A DNA stretch of 17,662 bases from Methylobacterium sp. GTDB taxonomy: Bacteria; Pseudomonadota; Alphaproteobacteria; Rhizobiales; Beijerinckiaceae. A program made the position numbers and the translations under genes. Shown in pieces: positions 1 through 8,042 of the stretch. The stretch spans positions 1 through 17,662 of the forward strand of contig JADCCH010000030.1 of the NCBI GenBank assembly GCA_020252865.1. The letters run 5' to 3'. Each line of letters starts with the position of its first letter. Positions within the stretch are counted from its first letter, which is position 1. The notes under the pieces are model-generated. The model had not been told where the DNA came from and did no database searches. It saw only the letters and a list, made by a program, of their open reading frames with translations.

Positions 1-68
1 GCGGCGCCTTCATGATCCCCGGATTTGAGAAGAGCGGTGAAGGCTTCGGCGGTTTCTTTCGTGTTCAT
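1..68 (-). CDS. SnoaL-like (NTF2-fold) protein, N-terminal fragment
   Basis: Only the first 22 codons are inside the window; the gene runs off the left edge. The reading begins MNTKETAEAFTALLKSGDHE, with an AGGA ribosome-binding site about 10 bases before the ATG. This start resembles small SnoaL-like/NTF2-fold proteins of alphaproteobacteria, but 22 residues are too few for a firm family call. It is divergent from the molybdoenzyme maturation operon, so the 117 bases between them must hold both promoters. No function is inferred. Confidence 0.55.
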   Translation of the reverse strand, partial: MNTKETAEAFTALLKSGDHEGA

Positions 69-142
69 CGTGGATATCCTGTTCAGATCGCGTGGGAGGG
101 CGCTGGCGGAACGAAGCGCCCTTTCGTCCTACCGTTTCCTTG

Positions 143-159
143 CTGACATGTCCTGTCAG
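143..159. promoter_or_regulatory. Palindromic candidate operator, CTGACA-N5-TGTCAG
   Basis: A perfect 6-base inverted repeat with a 5-base spacer lies about 27 bases upstream of the MoxR gene, in the intergenic space shared with the divergent SnoaL-like gene. The geometry suits a dimeric repressor or activator. A TTGCTG box (140-145) and a TATTCC box (160-165) flank it but are only 14 bases apart, so a sigma-70 promoter is not convincing. The cognate regulator cannot be named from sequence. Confidence 0.35.
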
Positions 160-185
160 TATTCCTTCCTGCCGAAAGCGTTTTG

Positions 186-1088
186 ATGATCGCTCCCCCC
201 GCTTCCATTACCGAGACGAAGGCCCTGCTCGCGAGCCGGAATTATGTGGGCGACACGGCGCTCGCGACGGTGATTTTCCTCGCGCTTCGCATGGGCCGGC
301 CGCTCTTCCTCGAGGGCGAGGCCGGCGTGGGCAAGACCGAGATCGCGAAGGTTCTGGCGAACGGCTTGGGGCGCAAGCTCATCCGCCTGCAATGCTATGA
401 GGGGCTCGATGCGGCTTCCGCCCTCTATGAATGGAACTATGCCGGCCAGATGATGGCGATCCGCCTCGGCGAAGCCGCGGGCGAGACGGATCGCGATCGC
501 CTCGCGGCGGATGTTTTCTCGAACCGCTTCCTGCTGCGCCGCCCGCTGCTGCAGGCTTTGGAGCCCGATGCCGACGGCCCGCCCGTGCTGCTGATCGACG
601 AACTCGACCGCACGGATGCCGCCTTCGAGGCTTTTCTCCTCGAAATCCTCTCGGATTTCCAGGCAACCATCCCCGAGATCGGCACGGTGAAGGCGGAAAA
701 GCCGCCCATCGTCATCCTCACCTCCAACCGCACGCGCGAGGTGCATGATGCGCTGAAGCGCCGCTGCCTCTACCATTGGGTGGATTACCCCGATGCGAAG
801 CGCGAACTGGCCATCCTCGCGGCGAAGGTGCCGGGCGTGCCGGCACGGCTCTCGAAGCAGATCGTTGCCTTCGTGCAGGCGATTCGGCAGGAGGAACTTT
901 TCAAGGCGCCAGGTGTCGCCGAGACGCTCGATTGGGCGACCGCCCTCGTGGAGCTCGATGCCGTGGCGCTCGACCCCGAGATCGTGTCGGATACCCTCGG
1001 CGCGCTGCTGAAAGTGCAGGATGACATCCAGCGCATGCAGACGGGGCTCGCCAAGCAGATCCTCGATGAGATCAAGAGCGTGAAATGA
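186..1088 (+). CDS. MoxR-family AAA+ ATPase, CoxD-like
   Basis: This is a 300-residue AAA+ ATPase of the MoxR group. Walker A is GEAGVGKT (44-51), Walker B is VLLIDE (134-139) and the sensor-1 Asn is N181 in LTSNRTRE. Family knowledge: CoxD, the MoxR partner of the VWA protein CoxE, acts as a chaperone-like ATPase that matures the Cu-S-Mo centre of CO dehydrogenase; other MoxR-VWA pairs serve other metalloenzymes. Here the VWA partner is two genes downstream and XdhC and MocA proteins follow, which supports a role in molybdenum hydroxylase maturation. A TTG at 183 precedes the ATG at 186; the ATG is preferred, though the ribosome-binding site is weak. It is the first gene of the operon. Confidence 0.9.
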   Translation: MIAPPASITETKALLASRNYVGDTALATVIFLALRMGRPLFLEGEAGVGKTEIAKVLANGLGRKLIRLQCYEGLDAASALYEWNYAGQMMAIRLGEAAGETDRDRLAADVFSNRFLLRRPLLQALEPDADGPPVLLIDELDRTDAAFEAFLLEILSDFQATIPEIGTVKAEKPPIVILTSNRTREVHDALKRRCLYHWVDYPDAKRELAILAAKVPGVPARLSKQIVAFVQAIRQEELFKAPGVAETLDWATALVELDAVALDPEIVSDTLGALLKVQDDIQRMQTGLAKQILDEIKSVK

Positions 1089-1101
1089 CGGGAAAGGCTT
1101 T

Positions 1102-1599
1102 ATGACCCCGAAAACCTGCGGAACCTGCACGCTTTGCTGCAAGCTGTTTCCCGTGCCGCCGCTCGAAAAGCCGGCGGGCAAATGGTGCCCGCATGTGGTG
1201 CAGGGCCGGGGCTGCGGCATCCACGAGACGCGGCCCCAGCTTTGTCGCGCCTTTGATTGCCAATGGCTCGAAAACCCCGATCTCGGCCCGGAATGGAAGC
1301 CGGAACTCTCGAAATTCGTGCTTTCCATCTATCCCGGCACGAACAGCCTCGCGGTGACGGTCGATCCCGGTTTCCCCGGCAACTGGCGGCAGGAGCCTTA
1401 CCTCAGGAACCTGCGCCGCTGGGCCGAGGCCGCGCTCCGGCAGGGGGATCAGGTGATCGTCTTCACCGGCGGCAAGGCGACCGCCATCCTGCCGGATCGC
1501 GAGCAGGAACTCGGCGAGATTGGCCCGGGCGATTCAATCGTCTCGCTGAAGGGCCCGCGCGGCTACGCGGTCGAGGTGCGTCGTGGCGCGCGCGCCTGA
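1102..1599 (+). CDS. YkgJ-family cysteine-cluster protein
   Basis: The 165-residue protein has eight cysteines packed into its first third (C6, C9, C12, C13, C29, C38, C48, C53). The pattern CxxCxxCC ... C ... CxIHxxRPxxC is typical of the YkgJ/CxxCxxCC zinc- or iron-chelating family. The rest is a small alpha/beta region without a recognised motif. A clear GGGAAAGG ribosome-binding site precedes the ATG, and the 3' end overlaps the VWA gene by 17 bases. Its place between the CoxD-like ATPase and the CoxE-like protein suggests it works with them, perhaps holding a metal or an Fe-S cluster. That role is inferred only from position; the family has no settled function. Confidence 0.85.
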   Translation: MTPKTCGTCTLCCKLFPVPPLEKPAGKWCPHVVQGRGCGIHETRPQLCRAFDCQWLENPDLGPEWKPELSKFVLSIYPGTNSLAVTVDPGFPGNWRQEPYLRNLRRWAEAALRQGDQVIVFTGGKATAILPDREQELGEIGPGDSIVSLKGPRGYAVEVRRGARA

Positions 1600-2812
1600 A
1601 ACGCCCATTGGCGGGAACCTGGCAAAAAACATTGTGTTTTTTGCCAGGACATTGCGTGCCGCCGGCATGAAGGTGGGGCCGGGCACGGCGCTGGATGCCG
1701 TCTCCGCCGTCGAGGCCATCGGCCTGGGGCATCGCGAGGAGTTCCGCGCGGCGCTCGAGAGCGTTTTCGTGAAGCGCCGGCCCGATGCGGAGCTGTTCGA
1801 TCAGGCCTTCCGGCTCTTCTGGCGCAGGCGGGCGCTTGTCGAGAAGATGATATCCGTGCTGATGCCCATCGCGCCGACCAACCCCGAGGACAAGCGCAGG
1901 AACACGCTCCGCCGCCTTGCCGATGCGATGTACGAGCAACGCGAACCCCCGGCGGATGCGAAGCCAAAGGAAGAACTCGATCTCGATTCCCGCCTCACCG
2001 TTTCCGACATTGAAGTGTTCCGCCAGCGCGATTTCGAGGGCATGACGAGCGCCGAAATCGCCGAGGCGAAGCGCCAGATCGCGCGGCTCACCCTGCCGCT
2101 GCACACCGTGAAGACACGGCGCTTCATCGCGCATCCGCGCGGCCCTTCGCTGGATATGCGGGCATCCTTGCGCGCCTCGATGCGCGGCGGCGGGTCGGGG
2201 CTTTCGCTGGAGCGCCGGCAGCGCCGCGAGGAGATGCCGCCGCTGGTCGCAATCTGCGATATTTCGGGCTCCATGAGCCAGTATTCGCGGATTTTCCTGC
2301 ATTTCCTGCATGCTTTGGCGGAAACTGGCCGGCGCGTGCATGCCTTCACTTTCGCGACCGAACTCACCAACATCACCCGCGCCCTGCGCACCACGCGCGA
2401 CCCGGAACTCGCCCTTGCCGGCGCTTCGAAAATGGTGCGCGACTGGGATGGCGGCACGCGGATCGGCCAGGCCTTGCACGAATTCAACCGTCTCCATGCC
2501 CGCCGGGTGATGGCGGGCGGGCCGATCGTTCTGCTCATCACCGATGGCCTCGAACGCGAGGGCACGGACGAACTCGCGCGCGAGATGAGCCGGCTGCACC
2601 GCCTGTCGCGGCGGCTGATCTGGCTCAACCCGCTGCTCCGGTTCGATGGCTTCGAGGCGAAAGCCGCGGGCATCCGCGCCATGCTGCCGGCGGTTGACGA
2701 GTTCCGCACGCTTCATAATCTCGCCGCGATGGGCGATCTCTGTGAGGCGCTCTCCGTCTCGCGCAGTGCGGAAGCGGACCCGCGACATTTTCTGAAAAGA
2801 GGTGCAGCATGA
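1583..2812 (+). CDS. VWA-domain protein, CoxE-like
   Basis: A 409-residue protein with an alpha-helical N-terminal half and a C-terminal von Willebrand A domain. The MIDAS metal site is complete: DISGS at 226-230, T292 in DGGTRIG, and D321 in ITDG. CoxE proteins pair with CoxD-type MoxR ATPases, and the pair is required for maturation of the CO dehydrogenase active site. It starts with GTG at 1583, inside the 3' end of the YkgJ gene, with GAGGTG 4 bases upstream; its stop overlaps the next ATG as ATGA. No signal peptide is visible, so it should act in the cytoplasm next to the ATPase. Confidence 0.88.
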   Translation: MARAPETPIGGNLAKNIVFFARTLRAAGMKVGPGTALDAVSAVEAIGLGHREEFRAALESVFVKRRPDAELFDQAFRLFWRRRALVEKMISVLMPIAPTNPEDKRRNTLRRLADAMYEQREPPADAKPKEELDLDSRLTVSDIEVFRQRDFEGMTSAEIAEAKRQIARLTLPLHTVKTRRFIAHPRGPSLDMRASLRASMRGGGSGLSLERRQRREEMPPLVAICDISGSMSQYSRIFLHFLHALAETGRRVHAFTFATELTNITRALRTTRDPELALAGASKMVRDWDGGTRIGQALHEFNRLHARRVMAGGPIVLLITDGLEREGTDELAREMSRLHRLSRRLIWLNPLLRFDGFEAKAAGIRAMLPAVDEFRTLHNLAAMGDLCEALSVSRSAEADPRHFLKRGAA

Positions 2813-3147
2813 CCCTCAAGGACCTGACCCTGAACGATTCCGAATTGCTGGCGCGTGCCGAGGCTTGGGCCAAGGCGGGGCGCGGTGTGGCGATTGCGAC
2901 GGTCATCGAGACCTGGGGCTCCGCGCCGCGCCCTGTGGGTTCGCACCTCGTGATTGACTCGGAAGGCAATTTCGAAGGGTCCGTCTCCGGCGGCTGCGTC
3001 GAGGGCGCGGTGGTGGCGGAAGCACTGGAGGTGATCGAAAGCGGCCAGCCCCGCAATCTCGAATTCGGCGTGGCGGATGAAACGGCTTGGCGCGTGGGCC
3101 TCTCCTGCGGCGGAAAAATCGCCGTGCGGGTGGAGCCGCTGACGTGA
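2809..3147 (+). CDS. XdhC/CoxI N-terminal-domain protein (split XdhC, part 1)
   Basis: This 112-residue protein is only the XdhC_CoxI N-terminal domain. The conserved features are the TWGSAPRPVGS loop (35-45), SGGCVEG with C63, and LSCGG with C100. In full-length XdhC proteins this domain helps bind sulfurated molybdenum cofactor before insertion into xanthine dehydrogenase-type enzymes. The matching Rossmann half is the next gene. The start is set by an AAGAGGTG ribosome-binding site and an ATGA overlap with the VWA gene; the end overlaps the next gene as GTGA. The split looks genuine, since both junctions are tidy coupling overlaps. Confidence 0.88.
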   Translation: MTLKDLTLNDSELLARAEAWAKAGRGVAIATVIETWGSAPRPVGSHLVIDSEGNFEGSVSGGCVEGAVVAEALEVIESGQPRNLEFGVADETAWRVGLSCGGKIAVRVEPLT

Positions 3148-3847
3148 ATCTCGACGATCTCGTTGAACTCAACCGGCGGATTGCCAATCGCGAGCCGGTG
3201 GCCGTTGTGACGGCGCTTGAGGCCGGGCTTGAGCCGGGCGATCGGGTGGTGGTCCTCTCGCCGGAAGACATCAGCAGCCAATTCTACGCGGAACAGCTTT
3301 CGGAGGCTTTCCGCACCGGTCGAAGCGGCCTCGTTGAGGTCGGGGATCGTCGATTCTTTCTCAACGTTCACCTTCCGCCCGTGAAGCTCATCGTCACGGG
3401 CGCGGTGCATATCAGTCAGGCGCTGGCCGAAATGGCGCGTCTCGCGGGGCTCGATTGCGCGATCATCGATCCGCGCACGGCTTTCGCCACGCCCGAGCGC
3501 TTCCCCAACGTGATGCTCCTCGCGGAATGGCCGGATCAGGCCTTCTCGCGCGTGAAGCCGGATCGCTACACGGCTTTCGTCGCGCTGACGCATGACCCCA
3601 AGATCGACGATCCCGGCCTGATCGCGGCCTTGCGCGCGCGATGCTTCTACATCGGCGCGCTCGGCAGCCGGAAGACCCATGCGAAGCGCGTGGAACGGCT
3701 GCAATCGCAAGGGTTTACCGCTGATGAGATCGCGCGCATCCATGCGCCGATCGGCCTCGATATCGGCGCGGTCAGCCCGCCGGAAATCGCGGTCTCCATC
3801 CTTGCGGAGATTGTCTCCGCCATGCGCGCGAAGCGCCGGGCCGCCTG

Positions 3848-3848
<1 letters not shown>
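3144..3848 (+). CDS. XdhC C-terminal Rossmann-domain protein (split XdhC, part 2)
   Basis: A 234-residue protein matching the C-terminal part of XdhC. It has a Rossmann-like start (LIVTGAVHISQALAEMARLAG), DPRTAFATPERFP, FVALTHDPKID, and IGALGSRKTHAKR. In XdhC proteins this half forms the dimerising Moco-binding body that delivers sulfurated cofactor. The GTG at 3144 overlaps the previous stop, with GGAG 8 bases upstream. An upstream in-frame ATG at 3087 would add 19 residues read from inside the previous gene and is not preferred. The nucleotide-binding glycine motif is GAVH rather than the more usual GAGH. The end overlaps the next start by one base (TGATG). Confidence 0.88.
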
Positions 3849-4851
<1,003 letters not shown>

Positions 4852-4855
<4 letters not shown>

Positions 4856-5457
4856 GGCTCGGCGCGATCATTCTGGCGGCCGGGCGATCCTCCCGTTTCG
4901 AGGATGGGCACAAGCTGCTGACATTTTTCAGGGCCAGGCCGATTCTCGGGCACGTGCTGGACTTGGTGCGGGATTATCCGTTCGAGGATCGCCTGGTTGT
5001 CACTGGGGCCGAGCGCGGAAGAATAGAAGCACTCGCGCATTCGGCGGGCATCCGCACCGCGCATAACCCGGATTTCGCAGATGGCCTTTCGTCCTCGCTG
5101 CAGGCGGGAATCGCAGCGCTGCCGCCGGAGATCGAGGGCGCGTTCATCCTGCTCGGCGACATGCCGATGATCCGCCCCGACACGCTCGAGCGGCTCGGAA
5201 GGGCGGCGCAGACCATGCCGGAAATGGCCGCTTTCGTGCCGGTTTTCGACGGGGAATGGGCGCATCCGGTGCTGCTGATGCGCAAGGTTTTCCCGGAACT
5301 CGCGGCCCTCTCCGGCGATCAGGGTGCGCGCAAGCTGCTGCAGGCGCGGGGCGATGTCGCCCTCGTGCCGGTCGATGATCCCGGCAGCCTCGCCGATATC
5401 GATACGCGCGCCGATCTTGCGCGCGCCGTTGGTCCGAACGCCAATCCCCACACGTAA
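4852..5457 (+). CDS. mocA: Molybdenum cofactor cytidylyltransferase, MocA-like
   Basis: This 201-residue nucleotidyltransferase has the MocA signature rather than that of MobA: ILAAGRSSRFEDGHK (7-21; MobA usually has LAGG), NPDFADGLSSS, LLGDMPMI (D103), a WAHP motif with H138, and a C-terminal LADIDT. MocA joins CMP from CTP to molybdopterin to give the cytosine-dinucleotide cofactor used by xanthine dehydrogenase/CO dehydrogenase-type enzymes. That matches the XdhC and CoxDE neighbours. The GTG at 4852 has GGGGAAG upstream and overlaps the previous stop. The last residues (PNANPHT) fall in a small CCCC...GGGGG inverted repeat at 5446-5462 and may be recently acquired. Confidence 0.87.
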
Positions 5458-5498
5458 GGGGGAGAGGGCGCGATGGCCCGGTGACGGACGGGATTTTC

Positions 5499-6230
5499 AT
5501 GACCAGAACAGCCCTGATCTATGGTGGCGCGGGCGGTATCGGCGCAGCAACGGCGAAGCAGCTTTCCGCGCAAGGCTTTCGCCTGCATCTCGTGGGGCGC
5601 GATGCGGGCAGGCTCGCAGGCGTCGCCGAACCCCTCGGCGCGACATTGACGGCCGGCGACGTGACGGATCCCGGCCTCTTCGCCCGGGTGATGGCCGAGA
5701 GCGGATTTTCGAGCCTCGATGCCCTGGTCTATGCGGTCGGCACCATCAATCTGAAGCCCGTGCAGCGGCTGACGGAAGCGGATTTTTTCCGGGATTTCCA
5801 GGTGAACGCGCTGGGCGCCGCGCTCGCGGTGCAGGCGGCCTTGCCGGCGCTGAAGGCGGCGGATGCCACGGGTTCGGTGGTGCTTTTTTCCACGGTTGCC
5901 GTGGCGCAGGGCTTCACGGCGCATGCCTCGGTTTCCATGGCGAAGGGCGCAGTGGAGGGCCTTGTGAAGGCGCTGGGCGCTGAACTCGCCCCCAAGGTGC
6001 GTGTGAATGCCATCGCGCCCTCGCTCACGAGGACGCCGCTCGCCAAGGCGCTGACCGGCAACGAGGCCATGGCGAAGGCCATCGGCGAGATGCATGCGCT
6101 GCAGCGTCTGGGCGAGGCGGATGATGTTGCCGGACTTGCGGCTTTTCTCGCGGGTGGTCAGTCCGGCTGGATCACGGGGCAGGTCTTCGCGGTCGATGGC
6201 GGCCGCTCGACGCTGCGCACGAAGGGCTGA
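5499..6230 (+). CDS. Atypical SDR-fold protein lacking the catalytic Tyr
   Basis: A 243-residue short-chain dehydrogenase/reductase fold. The cofactor loop is YGGAGGIGAATA (8-19), the VNALGA motif and the catalytic-type Ser in LFSTVAVAQG are present, and the C-terminal ITGQVFAVDGG is typical. The usual YxxxK reads VSMAK, so the Tyr is replaced by Val, and the NNAG motif is changed to YAVG. Ordinary Tyr-dependent oxidoreduction is therefore doubtful; an NAD(P)-binding or regulatory role is possible. ATG 5499 is chosen because GACGGGA lies 5 bases upstream; an in-frame GTG at 5481 lacks a well-spaced site. It sits 17 bases before the DUF2256-photolyase pair. Confidence 0.85.
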   Translation: MTRTALIYGGAGGIGAATAKQLSAQGFRLHLVGRDAGRLAGVAEPLGATLTAGDVTDPGLFARVMAESGFSSLDALVYAVGTINLKPVQRLTEADFFRDFQVNALGAALAVQAALPALKAADATGSVVLFSTVAVAQGFTAHASVSMAKGAVEGLVKALGAELAPKVRVNAIAPSLTRTPLAKALTGNEAMAKAIGEMHALQRLGEADDVAGLAAFLAGGQSGWITGQVFAVDGGRSTLRTKG

Positions 6231-6247
6231 GTTGTGAGGAGCCTGTC

Positions 6248-6406
6248 TTGCCGCGCGGCGTGAAGAAGCAGAACCTGCCCGAAAAGCCCTGCCTCGCCTG
6301 CGGCCGCCCGTTCACCTGGCGGAAAAAGTGGGAAAAGCTGTGGCATGAGGTGAAATTCTGCTCCGAAAGCTGCCGCATGGACGCAAGAAAGCGGAAAAAC
6401 GCATGA
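6248..6406 (+). CDS. DUF2256 small cysteine protein
   Basis: A 52-residue basic protein found by hand translation. It carries CxxC (C15, C18), then GRPFTWRKKWEK, then CxxxC (C38, C42), the defining layout of DUF2256 and likely a zinc-ribbon-like metal site. The start is TTG 6248 with a strong GAGGAG 6 bases upstream; an internal GTG at codon 5 is less well placed. The stop overlaps the photolyase ATG as ATGA. DUF2256 genes commonly neighbour cryptochrome/photolyase genes. Binding of metal, DNA or the photolyase is plausible, but no function is established. Confidence 0.88.
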   Translation: MPRGVKKQNLPEKPCLACGRPFTWRKKWEKLWHEVKFCSESCRMDARKRKNA

Positions 6407-7938
6407 AGACCCTGCGCCTCGTGCTCGGCGACCAGCTTACCCGGTCGATCTCGAGCCTTGCCGGTCTCGATTTCGCCCGCGATGTGGTGCTGATGGTCGA
6501 GGTCGCGGCCGAAGCGACTTACGTTCGCCATCACAAGCAGAAGATCGCGCTGATCTTCTCGGCCATGCGGCACTTCGCGGAAGGCTTGCGTGTGGAGGGG
6601 GTCACCGTCGATTACGTGACGCTGGAGGCTGCGGGCAATTCAGGCTCCTTTGAGGGCGAGTTGCGCCGGGCCATCCAGCGCCACAATCCGGAACGGGTGG
6701 TCGTCACCGAGCCCGGCGAATGGCGTGTGTGGCAGATGATGCTCGAATGGCGCGAGACCATGCCCGCGCCCGTGGAAATCCGCGCGGATGATCGCTTCGT
6801 CGCCTCGCGTGACGAATTCGCGAGCTGGGCCAGGGGCCGCAAGACCTACCGCATGGAGTTCTTCTATCGTGAGATGCGGCGGAAGACCGGGCTTCTCATG
6901 GAAGGCGAGGCCCCCGTGGGCGGGCAATGGAATTTCGACGCGGAGAACAGAAAGAGCCTGCCCGCGGGCTACCTTCCGCCGCAGCGTTTGCGTTTCGAGC
7001 CCGATGCCGTCACGCGCGAGGTTCTGGCGCTGGTGGAGCGGCATTTCCCCGATCATTTCGGTGATATCGAGCCTTTCGGCTGGCCGGTGACGCGGGGCGA
7101 GGCGCTCAAGGCGCTGGATCATTTCATCGCGGTCGCGCTCGATGGCTTCGGCGATTTCCAGGATGCGATGAAGCGGGGCGAGGATTTCCTGCACCACGCA
7201 TTGCTCTCGCCGGCGCTCAATATCGAGCTCCTCACGCCCTTGGAGCTCTGCCGCGCGGCGGAGCGGGCCTATCTCGAAGGGCGCGCGCCGCTCAATGCCG
7301 TGGAGGGCTTCATCCGGCAGGTGATCGGCTGGCGGGAATTCGTGCGCGGCCTCTATTGGCACGAGATGCCGGGCTATGCGGAAACCAACGCGCTTTGCGC
7401 CAATCGCGCGCTGCCGGATTTCTACTGGACCGGCGAAACCGATCTCGCCTGCCTTCGGGAGTGCATCACGGCGACCCGGCGCAATGCCTATGCGCATCAC
7501 ATCCAGCGGCTGATGGTCACGGGTAATTTCGCGCTGCTCGCCGGGGTGGCGCCGCGCGAAATCGAGGAATGGTATCTGCTGGTCTATGCGGATGCCTTCG
7601 AATGGGTGGAACTGCCCAATGTGCACGGCATGGTCATGTTCGCGGATGGCGGGTTGCTCGCTTCCAAGCCCTATGCCGCCTCCGGGGCCTATATCGACCG
7701 GATGTCGGATTACTGCGCGGGCTGCCGTTACGATCCGGCCGTGAAATCGGGCCCCGGGGCCTGCCCGTTCAACCCGCTCTACTGGAACTTCCTGATCGAG
7801 AACGAAGACAAGCTCGGCAACAATCCGCGCATGGCCATGCCTTATCGCAATCTCGGGCGGTTCTCCGCCGAGAGGCGCGCGGAGATCACGCGGGAAGCCA
7901 CGGCTTTTCTGGATGAAGTCGCGCCGCGGCGCGGCTAG
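6403..7938 (+). CDS. phrB: [4Fe-4S] bacterial cryptochrome/photolyase (PhrB/CryB type)
   Basis: A 511-residue flavoprotein of the FeS-BCP class, which repairs UV (6-4) photoproducts using blue light and FAD. Known members also carry a 6,7-dimethyl-8-ribityllumazine antenna and a [4Fe-4S] cluster. The start LRLVLGDQLT is typical. Cysteines at 350, 438, 441 and 454 fall at the same numbers I recall for the cluster ligands of Agrobacterium PhrB, and H366 in NAYAHHIQR matches its active-site His. The C-terminal block includes EWVELPNVHGM and GPGACPFNPLYW. The length is full. The TAG stop lies inside the terminal repeat of the downstream palindromic element. Photolyase versus signalling cryptochrome cannot be told from sequence. 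Confidence 0.93.
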   Translation: MKTLRLVLGDQLTRSISSLAGLDFARDVVLMVEVAAEATYVRHHKQKIALIFSAMRHFAEGLRVEGVTVDYVTLEAAGNSGSFEGELRRAIQRHNPERVVVTEPGEWRVWQMMLEWRETMPAPVEIRADDRFVASRDEFASWARGRKTYRMEFFYREMRRKTGLLMEGEAPVGGQWNFDAENRKSLPAGYLPPQRLRFEPDAVTREVLALVERHFPDHFGDIEPFGWPVTRGEALKALDHFIAVALDGFGDFQDAMKRGEDFLHHALLSPALNIELLTPLELCRAAERAYLEGRAPLNAVEGFIRQVIGWREFVRGLYWHEMPGYAETNALCANRALPDFYWTGETDLACLRECITATRRNAYAHHIQRLMVTGNFALLAGVAPREIEEWYLLVYADAFEWVELPNVHGMVMFADGGLLASKPYAASGAYIDRMSDYCAGCRYDPAVKSGPGACPFNPLYWNFLIENEDKLGNNPRMAMPYRNLGRFSAERRAEITREATAFLDEVAPRRG

Positions 7939-8042
7939 AGCGGATTCCGATCTGATTGAACGAGGCCGTCCGCTCTCATTCCTGATTGTTTCACGCATTT
8001 TCTTCGACCAACCGGTATCCACCCGGTCGAAAAATGCTCTAG
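7935..8042. repeat. Rhizobiales-type palindromic intergenic element
   Basis: This 108-bp element is bounded by inverted termini CTAGAGC (7935-7941) and GCTCTAG (8036-8042). It contains two hairpins. The first pairs AGAGCGGA (7937-7944) with TCCGCTCT (7969-7976). The second pairs CATTTT..TCGACC (7996-8009) with GGTCGA.AAATG (8025-8036). The wording resembles a repeat family scattered through many Rhizobiales genomes, recognised from memory. It exactly fills the gap between two convergent genes, and the TAG stop of each gene lies in one terminus. There is no U-tract, so it is not a standard intrinsic terminator, though the hairpins could protect both 3' ends. No second copy was seen in the window. 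Confidence 0.8.

Noticed and set aside
1463..2788. 441-codon minus-strand ORF opposite the VWA gene
   Set aside because: A complete MIDAS motif on the plus strand shows which strand is coding.
3087..3143. Upstream ATG extension of the XdhC C-terminal protein
   Set aside because: The 19 extra residues are read out of frame from inside the conserved end of the previous gene; GTG 3144 has a ribosome-binding site and a GTGA overlap.
2625..3743. 372-codon minus-strand ORF opposite the XdhC genes
   Set aside because: The XdhC halves are clear on the plus strand with coupled overlaps; the antisense product is Arg/Ser-rich filler.
5446..5484. CCCC/GGGGG inverted repeat followed by a strong GGGGGAGAGG site and a 3-codon mini-ORF (5473-5484)
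   Set aside because: It could be a leader-type element before the SDR gene, but the stem is only 4-5 bp and the mini-ORF is too short to support.
7996..8036. Second hairpin of the palindromic element as a bidirectional intrinsic terminator
   Set aside because: Neither strand shows a U-tract after the stem; it is better explained as part of the repeat.
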